Assembly (NCBI GenBank): GCA_039028235.1
Contig: JBCCIN010000133.1
Location: 1 to 12,070 of the forward strand
Source of the DNA: JANQPX01 sp039028235
Lineage (GTDB): Bacteria; Pseudomonadota; Alphaproteobacteria; Geminicoccales; Geminicoccaceae
Direction: 5' to 3'
DNA: 12,070 bases
Positions 6,290 to 12,070 of this stretch are shown piece after piece. Positions within the stretch are counted from its first letter, which is position 1. Each line of letters starts with the position of its first letter. Made by a program: the position numbers and the translations under genes. The notes beneath the pieces were generated by a model that was given only the letters and a program-made list of their open reading frames with translations, was not told the origin of the DNA and did no database searches.

Positions 6290-7393
6290 CTAGGTGACGG
6301 CATGTTCGACAGCTGGAGCCGCAGCACGAGCCGGGACGTGCCTGTCTCGAGCGATCACGCTGCCGCGATGGTCGACCGGGCGCAAGCGTCCGATGACGTC
6401 GTCTTCGAGATCGAGGGACGACAGGATGTCAGGCGAGCAGCTTGCAACGCCGTCCTCGATCGACAGTCGCACATGACAGCATCTGAAGTCGCCGCCGCTG
6501 CCGATCGCCAGATAGGCGTCGATCGCCTGGTCGTCATCGATGGCGCCGGCACGTATCGGCATCTCGGCGCTGTCCCGGATGGTCCCGATCGATCGGGTCT
6601 CGGCAACCACTGCAGGCCCGCCGTCCAGAAGGTCGACCACGCCCTCGAAGCGAAAGCCTTCCTCATCCAGATAATCGAGCGCACGGCGGCCGGCGCGGTG
6701 GGGTTGGCCCATGGCCGTTAGGGCTTCCCGGCTGAGCGTCTCGAGCGCGATCGGAGCCTTGGGCAGGAGCGCGTTGATCTCCTGTTGCCGGCCATGGGCG
6801 CAGAGATCATCGGCCTCGGCGAAGCTGCAGCCGAAATGCGGCGCGCACACCGAGTCGTAGAAAGGAGAGCGATCGTCCTCATCGACCACACCGCGCAGCT
6901 CCGAGAAGATATGCCGGCCGAAACGATCGGGGTCCGTGGCGATCAGCAGATAGCGACTGCGTGCCAGGAATGGGCCGATTCCAATCTTTCGGTAATCGGG
7001 ATGGAGCAAAAGTGAGCCGACTTCGGTCAGGTCGGCATAGCGGTCGGTCGCCGACAGCGTCTCGCCGCCGTCCGTGATGCGGAAATTGAGAAAATCGGGA
7101 CGCGGCATGCCGGCGGGCTTGACGGCGGCGCAGCCGACCACCCGGCGCGTTCTCCGATCTTCGAGTGCGAGCATGAGCGTGCCGAGGGCTCCCGCAAACG
7201 CGCACGCCGATGTCTGAAGGCGTTCAGCGAGCACCGCCTCGTTGGCCGGAAGGCTGGTGAAGCCGGCACCGGCGAGGCGCGCCAGCTCGCAAAAATCCGA
7301 GAGATCTGAAGGGGTTGCGGGACGTATCAGGAAGTCTTCAGGACGAATGGTGTCATGGGTATCAGCGGATCGGACCGGCGGCGTCGAACGCAT
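6290..7393 (-). CDS. astA: Arginine N-succinyltransferase family protein (AstA homologue)
   Basis: Homologue of AstA, a GNAT-fold enzyme that transfers succinyl from succinyl-CoA to arginine (or ornithine), the first step of the ammonia-producing arginine catabolic pathway. Family landmarks run the full length: F-L-I-R-P-A at the start, GAGFTSLPANE, the acyl-CoA region L-H-P-D-Y-R-K-x-G-I-G, S-E-L-R-G-V-V-D-E with S-P-F-Y, E-E-G-F-R and D-x-L-D-G-G-P-A. Length 367 from the ATG at 7393, slightly longer than the usual 340. Start is uncertain: 7393 has AGG nine bases upstream, 7399 (ATG) and 7435 (TTG) are also in frame; the AstA-like region only begins about 20 residues in. No astB, astD or astE is visible, so arginine as substrate is inferred from the family alone. 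It is divergent from the paa operon and shares an upstream region with it. Confidence 0.85.
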   Translation of the reverse strand: MRSTPPVRSADTHDTIRPEDFLIRPATPSDLSDFCELARLAGAGFTSLPANEAVLAERLQTSACAFAGALGTLMLALEDRRTRRVVGCAAVKPAGMPRPDFLNFRITDGGETLSATDRYADLTEVGSLLLHPDYRKIGIGPFLARSRYLLIATDPDRFGRHIFSELRGVVDEDDRSPFYDSVCAPHFGCSFAEADDLCAHGRQQEINALLPKAPIALETLSREALTAMGQPHRAGRRALDYLDEEGFRFEGVVDLLDGGPAVVAETRSIGTIRDSAEMPIRAGAIDDDQAIDAYLAIGSGGDFRCCHVRLSIEDGVASCSPDILSSLDLEDDVIGRLRPVDHRGSVIARDRHVPARAAAPAVEHAVT

Positions 7394-7435
7394 GGGCATG
7401 GACCTCGAATGGTCAGGCGTCGTCGGGCTCTTCAA

Positions 7436-7452
7436 GATCGTGGCAAACGATC
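7436..7452. promoter_or_regulatory. Dyad in the astA-paaA divergent region, candidate operator
   Basis: GATCGT-GGCAA-ACGATC is a perfect 6+5+6 inverted repeat 54 bases before the paaA start and 42 bases before the chosen astA start. Its place between two divergent catabolic units fits an operator that could control one or both. The repressor is not in the window; known paa operons are often controlled by PaaR/PaaX-type repressors that respond to phenylacetyl-CoA, but I cannot match this sequence to a known site. Confidence 0.45.
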
Positions 7453-7474
7453 CATTTTCATGATGTAGTGCGGT

Positions 7475-7485
7475 CAGACTGTCTG
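7475..7485. promoter_or_regulatory. Second small dyad before paaA
   Basis: CAGACTGTCTG is a perfect 5+1+5 inverted repeat located 7 bases before the paaA ribosome site (GAGGAG, 7492-7497). It could be a secondary operator or a leader hairpin; short enough to be chance. Confidence 0.2.
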
Positions 7486-7506
7486 GACCATGAGGAGTCC
7501 GATGTC

Positions 7507-8502
7507 ATGTATGCTCAAGGCTTGATCGGCGCCGACGGCAAGACCGAGGAAACCCCTGAATTTCTTCAGGCTTTCCAGGCGCGGATCGATGCCGAGGAAA
7601 AGATCGAGCCCAACGATCCAATGCCGGAGGGCTACCGGAAGACGCTGATCCGGCAGATCGGTCAGCACGCCCATTCCGAGATCGTCGGCATGCTGCCGGA
7701 GGGCAATTGGATCACGCGCGCGCCCAGTTTGCGGCGAAAGGCGGCCTTGCTCGCCAAGGTGCAGGACGAGGGTGGCCACGGGCTCTATCTCTACAGCGCC
7801 GCCGAGACGCTCGGCGTCAGCCGTGAGCAGATGACCGAGGAGCTGCTCGATGGGAAGGCCAAATACTCCTCGATCTTCAACTATCCCACCCCGACCTGGG
7901 CGGATATCGGCGCGATCGGCTGGCTGGTGGACGGGGCGGCGATCATGAACCAGATTCCGCTCTGCCGCTGTTCTTATGGACCCTATGCCCGGGCGATGAT
8001 CCGCATTTGCAAGGAAGAGAGTTTTCATCAGCGCCAGGGGTACGAAATCATGATGACCCTGGCGCAGGGCAGCGCTGAGCAGAAAGCTCTCGCCCAGGAC
8101 GCGCTGGACCGTTGGTGGTGGCCGTCTCTGATGATGTTCGGTCCGCCGGACAGCGAGAGCCAGCACGGCGATCAGTCCATGGCCTGGAAGATCAAGCGCT
8201 TCACCAATGACGAGCTTCGCCAGAAATTCGTCGACGCCACGGTGCCTCAGGCGGATTTCATCGGCCTGAAGATGCCGGACCCGGACCTTCGCTGGAACGA
8301 GGAGAAGCAGGCCTACGACTTCGGTGAGATAGACTGGGACGAGTTCTGGCGTGTGGTCAAGGGCGGTGGACAGATGAACCGGGACCGCATCGTCGCCCGC
8401 AGAAAGGCCTGGGATGAGGGGGCCTGGGTGCGTGAGGCAGCAATTGCCCATGCCGAGAAACGGGCGGCCAGGAAGGCTGCTGAGCAGGTGGCGGCGGAAT
8501 GA
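7507..8502 (+). CDS. paaA: 1,2-phenylacetyl-CoA epoxidase, catalytic subunit PaaA
   Basis: 331-residue catalytic alpha subunit of the multicomponent ring-1,2-phenylacetyl-CoA monooxygenase, which uses O2 and NADPH electrons to epoxidise the CoA-activated aromatic ring. Ferritin-like diiron fold with two E-x-x-H motifs, Glu88-His91 (DEGGHGLYLY) and Glu171-His174 (KEESFHQRQG), plus Glu58 as a likely further ligand. Very strong overall resemblance to PaaA (HSEIVGMLPEGNW, W-W-W-P-S-L-M-M-F-G-P). The ATG at 7507 is preceded by GAGGAG nine bases upstream; the longer reading from 7315 is rejected because it runs through the region antisense to astA and into the operator region. Slightly longer than the roughly 310-residue E. 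coli protein through an Ala/Lys-rich C-terminal tail. First gene of paaABCDE, overlapping paaB by four bases (ATGA). Confidence 0.96.
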   Translation: MYAQGLIGADGKTEETPEFLQAFQARIDAEEKIEPNDPMPEGYRKTLIRQIGQHAHSEIVGMLPEGNWITRAPSLRRKAALLAKVQDEGGHGLYLYSAAETLGVSREQMTEELLDGKAKYSSIFNYPTPTWADIGAIGWLVDGAAIMNQIPLCRCSYGPYARAMIRICKEESFHQRQGYEIMMTLAQGSAEQKALAQDALDRWWWPSLMMFGPPDSESQHGDQSMAWKIKRFTNDELRQKFVDATVPQADFIGLKMPDPDLRWNEEKQAYDFGEIDWDEFWRVVKGGGQMNRDRIVARRKAWDEGAWVREAAIAHAEKRAARKAAEQVAAE

Positions 8503-8792
8503 GCACGTCGGACGAACTGACACCGCTTTGGGAAGTGTTCATCCGCCCCAGAAACGGCCTCGCTCACAAGCATGTCGGCTCGCTGCACGCTGCCGATGAG
8601 GCGTTGGCGCTGCAGGCGGCACGGGACGTCTATACACGCCGCGGCGAGGGCAACTCCATCTGGGTGGTGCCGTCAGCGGCGATCACCGCCTCAGATCCCG
8701 ACGCGGCGGCCGAGACCTTCGAGCCCACCGCCAGCAAGGTCTATCGCCACCCGACCTTTTATGAGATTCCCGACGAGGTCGAAAATATTTAA
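8499..8792 (+). CDS. paaB: 1,2-phenylacetyl-CoA epoxidase subunit PaaB
   Basis: 97-residue small subunit, matching the usual ~95 residues. Characteristic opening P-L-W-E-V-F-I-R-P-R-N-G-L-x-H-K-H-V-G-S and the A-x-x-A-L-Q-A-A-R-D-V-Y-T-R-R-G-E-G segment, followed by S-I-W-V-V. In the E. coli enzyme PaaB bridges PaaAC heterodimers into the large complex and is needed for activity in vivo. Its ATG overlaps the paaA stop (ATGA), and its stop TAA (8790-8792) is immediately followed by the paaC ATG, so translation is probably coupled on both sides. A G-rich purine site lies inside the end of paaA. Confidence 0.95.
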   Translation: MSTSDELTPLWEVFIRPRNGLAHKHVGSLHAADEALALQAARDVYTRRGEGNSIWVVPSAAITASDPDAAAETFEPTASKVYRHPTFYEIPDEVENI

Positions 8793-9563
8793 ATGGCCAC
8801 CGACCTCACACAGAGTGCCGAGGTCCAAGTCAGCGATCTGCTCGCAGCAGTTATCGCGTTAGCAGACGATCATTTGATTCTAGGCCATCGCCTCAGCGAG
8901 TGGTGCGGCCATGCGCCGATGCTGGAGGAAGATCTGGCGTTGCCCAATATGGCACTCGATATGCTGGGCCAGGCGCGGGCGCTCTACAGCTATGCGGCCG
9001 AGCTCGAGGGCAGGGGCCGGACCGAGGACGACATCGCCTATCTCCGGACCGATCGCGAGTACCGAAACTGCCTTCTGGTGGAGCGACCGAACGGCGACTT
9101 CGCCCACACCATGCTGCGCCAGTTCTATTTCGCCGCGTTCATGCAGCCTTATTGGCAGGCCATGACCGAATCGAGCGATGCGACGCTGTCGGCGATCGCG
9201 GCAAAGGCAGTCAAGGAAATCGCCTACCATGTCAGACATGCCGGCGAGTGGGTGATCCGTCTCGGTGATGGCACCGAGGAGAGTGCGAAAAGAATGCAGG
9301 CCGCCGTCGACGCCCTCCATCCCTACACAGACGAACTCGTCGCGGACGAGGACGTAGACTTCGCGGTGGTGCCTAACAGAGCCGGTATGCGGGCTCGCTG
9401 GGAGGCGACGGTCGGCCACGTCTTCCGGGAAGCGCGGCTTGCTGTTCCTGACGTTGCCTTTCCACTATCCGGCGGGCGGGAAGGGCGGCATGGCGAGGAA
9501 TTCGGCTACCTCTTGGCCGAGTTGCAATATATGCAGCGCACCTATCCCGGGCTGACATGGTGA
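8793..9563 (+). CDS. paaC: 1,2-phenylacetyl-CoA epoxidase structural subunit PaaC
   Basis: 256-residue ferritin-like structural partner of PaaA. Family landmarks: L-A-D-D-H-L-I-L-G-H-R-L-S-E-W-C-G-H (about 28-45), E-E-D-L-A-L-x-N-M-A-L-D-M-L-G-Q-A-R, Y-L-R-T-D-R-E-Y-R-N, H-T-M-L-R-Q-F-Y-F, K-E-I-A-Y-H-V-R-H-A-G-E-W and the C-terminal G-R-x-G-x-H-G-E-E-F-G-Y-L-L-A-E-L-Q-Y. In the family PaaC keeps the diiron fold but not a working metal site and helps form the substrate cavity of PaaA. The ATG abuts the paaB stop with no gap; the coding end overlaps paaD by up to seven bases. Confidence 0.95.
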   Translation: MATDLTQSAEVQVSDLLAAVIALADDHLILGHRLSEWCGHAPMLEEDLALPNMALDMLGQARALYSYAAELEGRGRTEDDIAYLRTDREYRNCLLVERPNGDFAHTMLRQFYFAAFMQPYWQAMTESSDATLSAIAAKAVKEIAYHVRHAGEWVIRLGDGTEESAKRMQAAVDALHPYTDELVADEDVDFAVVPNRAGMRARWEATVGHVFREARLAVPDVAFPLSGGREGRHGEEFGYLLAELQYMQRTYPGLTW

Positions 9564-10060
9564 TGGCCGCGCGGGTCAAGGCTGACGATCGCGCCGCCTT
9601 AGGCTGGCGTGTGGCCGCGGCGGTGCCGGACCCTGAGATTCCCTGCGTCACCGTCGAGGATCTGGGCATTCTGCGCTCGGTCGAGATGGAGGGTGACGCC
9701 GTGGTCGCCAGGCTGACGCCGACCTATGCCGGCTGTCCTGCGGTGCTGGCGATCGAGCTTGCGGTCGAGACCGCCATTCGCGAGGCCGGCTTCGATGTGC
9801 GCGTCGAGCGTGTCCTGTCGCCCGCCTGGAGCACCGACTGGATCACGGAGGAGGGTCGGGAAAAGCTGCGCGCCTTCGGCATCACGCCACCGGCCGAGAA
9901 GCGCTCTGATAACGCTTTCTTTACCGAGATCGTGGTTGCCTGTCCGCGCTGTGCGTCGGAAAAGACCGAGAAGCTCGCCGCCTTCGGCTCGACGCCTTGC
10001 AAGGCGCACTATCGCTGCCTCGCCTGCGCCGAGCCCTTTGACTACTTTAAGTGCCTTTGA
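9557..10060 (+). CDS. paaD: PaaD, MIP18/DUF59-type iron-sulfur maturation protein of the epoxidase
   Basis: 167 residues. N-terminal DUF59/MIP18-like domain (about 15-110) with the V-x-D-P-E-I-P-x-V-T-V-x-D-L-G-I pattern (PDPEIPCVTVEDLGI) and T-P-T-Y-A-G-C-P-A, then a C-terminal zinc-ribbon-like Cys set: C129-x2-C132 and C154-x2-C157, with extra Cys148 and Cys166. PaaD is needed for epoxidase activity and is thought to help assemble its metal centres (the PaaE 2Fe-2S or the diiron site). ATG 9557 overlaps the paaC stop; ATG 9563 in the same frame (TGATG overlap) is an equally good start, giving two residues fewer. Also called paaJ in some genomes. Confidence 0.94.
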   Translation: MVMAARVKADDRAALGWRVAAAVPDPEIPCVTVEDLGILRSVEMEGDAVVARLTPTYAGCPAVLAIELAVETAIREAGFDVRVERVLSPAWSTDWITEEGREKLRAFGITPPAEKRSDNAFFTEIVVACPRCASEKTEKLAAFGSTPCKAHYRCLACAEPFDYFKCL

Positions 10061-10069
10061 GGGCAGACA

Positions 10070-11149
10070 TTGGCCGCACCCCGTTTTCATCCACTGACCA
10101 TCGCGTCGATTCGGGAAGAGACCGCCGATGCGCGTTGCGTCACCTTCGCGATACCCGATGCGCTGAAGGACGCTTATGCCTTCATCCCCGGCCAATACAT
10201 CACCATCCGCATCGACCAGGACGGCGAGGATGTCAGGCGCTCCTATTCGATCTGCTCGACGCCTGACGATGACGGTCTTTCGGTCGGTATCCGCTGCATC
10301 GCCGGCGGCAGTTTTTCGGAAACCGCACGCGGCCTGAAGGAAGACGACGTCCTCGACGTGATGACGCCGCAGGGCCGGTTTCTGGCGCCGATTGGCGGCG
10401 AGCATGACTATCTGCTGCTGGCGGCGGGTTCCGGGATCACGCCGATGATGTCGATCGTCCGCTCGGTGCTCGCAGGCGAGCCGGAAAGCCGGGTGACGCT
10501 TCTCTACGCCAACCGCACCAGCGACAGCATCATGTTCCGGAGCGCGCTCGATGACTTGAAGGATCGCCATCTCCAGCGTTTTTCGCTGGCTCATGTGCTC
10601 GACGAAGAGCATCAGGAGGTCGAGCTTCTGAACGGCAGGCTGGATGCGGAGAAACTTCATGCCTTTGCCAGGGCCGGCGTCTTTCAGCCGGCGCGGCTTG
10701 ATGGCGTCTATATCTGCGGCCCACAGCCGATGATGGAGGCGGCATCCGAAGCCATGCGCGAGCTAGGCGTTGCCGACGAAAAAATCCACTACGAGCTGTT
10801 CACCCCGCCAGGCGGTCCGCCGCCAACGGCCAGCGCTTCAGATGCTGCCACTAAGGCGGCGGCAAGCGGCGTGATCGTCGAGATCATTCTGGATGGAGCG
10901 AGGCGGCGCTTTTCGCTGGACGAGCAGGGCGAAACGGTTCTGGATGCCGCCGGACGCGCCGGTCTCGATTTGCCGTACAGCTGCAAGGCCGGCATGTGTT
11001 GTACCTGCCGCTGCAAGATCGTCGAGGGCACGTGCGAGATGATCCAGAACTATTCGCTTGAACCCTGGGAGCAGGAGGCCGGCTTCACGCTTGCCTGTCA
11101 GACCCGGCCGACGTCGAAGATCCTCGTGCTGGACTTCGACGCCACCTGA
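10070..11149 (+). CDS. paaE: 1,2-phenylacetyl-CoA epoxidase reductase PaaE (TTG start)
   Basis: 359-residue electron-transfer subunit passing electrons from NADPH to the PaaA diiron site. FAD-binding barrel (about 1-105) with F-I-P-G-Q-Y and flavin motif R-R-S-Y-S-I-C-S-T (about 55-63); NAD(P)-binding domain (about 110-240) with A-A-G-S-G-I-T-P-M-M and Y-I-C-G-P-Q-P-M-M; C-terminal plant-type 2Fe-2S ferredoxin (about 265-359) with ligands Cys305, Cys310, Cys313 and Cys343, plus non-ligand Cys311 and Cys315. The only start compatible with the family N-terminus (F-H-P-L-T-I) is TTG at 10070, preceded by GAGGGC (10059-10064); no in-frame ATG or GTG lies near. It is nine bases after the paaD stop and is the last gene of the epoxidase operon here. 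Confidence 0.95.
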   Translation: MAAPRFHPLTIASIREETADARCVTFAIPDALKDAYAFIPGQYITIRIDQDGEDVRRSYSICSTPDDDGLSVGIRCIAGGSFSETARGLKEDDVLDVMTPQGRFLAPIGGEHDYLLLAAGSGITPMMSIVRSVLAGEPESRVTLLYANRTSDSIMFRSALDDLKDRHLQRFSLAHVLDEEHQEVELLNGRLDAEKLHAFARAGVFQPARLDGVYICGPQPMMEAASEAMRELGVADEKIHYELFTPPGGPPPTASASDAATKAAASGVIVEIILDGARRRFSLDEQGETVLDAAGRAGLDLPYSCKAGMCCTCRCKIVEGTCEMIQNYSLEPWEQEAGFTLACQTRPTSKILVLDFDAT

Positions 11150-11191
11150 CCGGCCACGTGCTCGGCTTACCATCGCTGTCCCGTTGGCGCA

Positions 11192-11229
11192 CGGCCAGCC
11201 CGAAACACAACGGCCAGCCCGAAACACAA
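11192..11229. repeat. Perfect 19-bp tandem duplication
   Basis: The unit CGGCCAGCCCGAAACACAA occurs twice head to tail (11192-11210 and 11211-11229) in the gap after paaE. It is in non-coding DNA, about 43 bases after the paaE stop. Likely a recent slippage or recombination product; a regulatory or RNA role is possible but not supported by any hairpin or operator feature that I can see. Confidence 0.85.
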
Positions 11230-11256
11230 AAGTCGGGTAAAACCTGCCACCGGCGC

Positions 11257-11336
11257 GCGAATAAGGTGCAATGTTCCTAAAATTTATGTTATATGCGCTG
11301 CTGCCTGAGAGCGTGTTTCCAATAAGGTGATGGGGA
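11257..11336 (+). promoter_or_regulatory. AT-rich promoter region and ribosome site of the secreted protein gene
   Basis: A sharp AT-rich patch (11270-11294, TTATAT at 11289-11294 as a possible -10) lies upstream of the gene starting at 11346; no clear -35 can be named. AATAAGGTG occurs twice as a direct repeat (11260-11268 and 11321-11329), flanking the patch. GGGGAG at 11332-11336 region is the ribosome binding site, nine to ten bases before the ATG. Confidence 0.35.
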
Positions 11337-11345
11337 GCCTCGACC

Positions 11346-12070
11346 ATGCGCCTTTTTTCGACGTTGGTTTCTTCTGCATTGGCCGTTTGCCTCATGTCGA
11401 CCTCCGGGTGGGCGGCATCGACGGATGAGGACACCGGTGGATCGCCGAACGTGCTTCGTCTCGCAGCGGGCCTCACCGACGCGCCCTCGCGCATGACCGC
11501 GATCGGCCTCAGCTCGCTCGCCGACGCCGAGCCGTCGGACCTCGCGATCGATACGACCTGGATCAGGACGGAGGACGAGGCACTTGATCGTCTCCAGGCC
11601 GAGGATGTCGAGCTCGTCCTCCTGCCGATCGACAAGATCGCGCCTGACGCCCTCGATCGTCATCCTGACTTGCGTGCCGTCATGAAATACTGGCGATCAG
11701 GAGGTGTCGCTGAGGGCGGTGCTGAGGGAATTCCGCCAGCCCATCTCCTGCTTGCCAAAGCGTCGCTTTCTGCGGAGCGCGTGGAGACCCTTCTCGACAT
11801 GACGCTGCAGGATCACGTCGTTCTTGAGGCGGCGCGCATCGATGTGGCGAAGCTCACGCCAAAAGACGCTCTGACCGCGTTTCCCATCGCCGCGCACGAT
11901 GGCGTGCAGAGCTATCTCGAGCGAGAAGGCGGGGCCGTTACGCCACCAACACCAGCTGCAAGACCTGTGGCGTATGTCCGCGGCACGGGACGAGATGGGC
12001 AGGGCCCGAAGCCCGGTTACACGAGAGCCGACATTCTGTCGGCACGCCTGGATCTGCAGGCCAGAAACAA
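11346..12070 (+). CDS. Secreted protein resembling TAXI-type TRAP solute receptor, 3' end cut by window
   Basis: Open reading frame from ATG 11346 to the right edge (241 complete codons, no stop). Residues 1-23 form a Sec signal peptide with a Gly-x-Ala cleavage site (G21-W-A23), so the product is periplasmic. The body has the feel of a periplasmic binding fold: L-R-L-A-A-G-L near the mature N-terminus, D-V-E-L-V-L-L-P-I-D-K (about 90-100), H-P-D-L-R-A-V, and F-P-I-A-A-H-D-G-V-Q-S-Y-L (179-191), which resembles the C-terminal 'P-x-H-P-G-A-x-x-Y' of TAXI receptors. It is shorter and more divergent than TAXI receptors and continues past that motif into a Pro/Ala linker (about 197-206) and a further charged segment, so an extra C-terminal domain probably follows. 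No TRAP permease is in the window. Family call tentative; the signal peptide and coding status are firm. Confidence 0.6.
   Translation, partial: MRLFSTLVSSALAVCLMSTSGWAASTDEDTGGSPNVLRLAAGLTDAPSRMTAIGLSSLADAEPSDLAIDTTWIRTEDEALDRLQAEDVELVLLPIDKIAPDALDRHPDLRAVMKYWRSGGVAEGGAEGIPPAHLLLAKASLSAERVETLLDMTLQDHVVLEAARIDVAKLTPKDALTAFPIAAHDGVQSYLEREGGAVTPPTPAARPVAYVRGTGRDGQGPKPGYTRADILSARLDLQARN

Noticed and set aside
7315..7506. N-terminal extension of paaA
   Set aside because: The added residues run antisense to astA and through the operator candidates; the ATG at 7507 has a strong ribosome site and matches the family N-terminus.
9599..10660. 353-codon minus-strand frame opposite paaD and paaE
   Set aside because: Antisense to two strongly recognised genes; composition typical of a shadow frame.
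10838..11635. 265-codon minus-strand frame spanning the paaE end, the intergenic gap and the secreted protein gene
   Set aside because: Ser/Arg-rich N-terminus without domain; overlaps a signal-peptide-bearing plus-strand gene that has a good ribosome site and the end of paaE.
1..12070. CRISPR arrays, tRNA/rRNA genes, insertion sequences, prophage or toxin-antitoxin genes
   Set aside because: No regularly spaced repeats, cloverleaf-like sequences, transposase or integrase motifs were seen on either strand; the only tandem repeat is the 19-bp duplication at 11192-11229.

Overview
The window is a chromosomal stretch of a GC-rich alphaproteobacterium, most likely of the Hyphomicrobiales (Rhizobiales) type. 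That placement is inference from the gene families, codon use and densely packed operons; no rRNA or marker gene is present to fix the taxon.

Layout. (a) 3-1824 (+): the 3' end of a GldG-like ABC-transporter auxiliary subunit, followed by a DUF4340 protein; this is a two-gene tail of a larger export/gliding-type ABC cluster cut by the left edge. (b) 1825-2510: about 690 bases with no convincing gene, holding several dyad structures, including a 24-bp-arm inverted repeat. (c) 2511-3863 (+): a Crp/Fnr-family regulator with an intact-looking cyclic-nucleotide pocket, and a glutathione S-transferase 12 bases behind it. (d) 4055-5490 (+): a group 1 truncated haemoglobin and, 20 bases later, a PAS plus class III adenylate cyclase protein. 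This pair is clearly poorer in GC (about 51-52% in counted stretches) than its neighbours (about 61-70%). (e) 5587-6135 (-): a small four-helix membrane protein. (f) 6290-7393 (-): an arginine N-succinyltransferase (AstA) homologue, divergent from (g) 7507-11149 (+): paaA-paaB-paaC-paaD-paaE, a complete ring-1,2-phenylacetyl-CoA epoxidase operon. (h) 11346 to the right edge (+): the first 241 codons of a secreted protein resembling TAXI-type TRAP solute receptors.

How the genes may work together. The paa operon encodes the oxygen-dependent step of aerobic phenylacetate catabolism: PaaA and PaaC form the catalytic core, PaaB bridges, PaaE supplies electrons and PaaD matures the metal centres. 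The most interesting part is (c)+(d): a haem globin next to a PAS-cyclase whose substrate-recognition residues (Lys215/Asp284) point to ATP, plus a regulator carrying the Gly-Glu...Arg-Ser signature of a cyclic-nucleotide site and a CRP-like recognition helix. Together they could be a local gas- or redox-responsive cAMP circuit, with globin plus PAS-linker-cyclase resembling the layout of soluble guanylate cyclase, but with a globin in place of H-NOX and split over two genes. The circuit is a hypothesis; the individual domain calls are solid.
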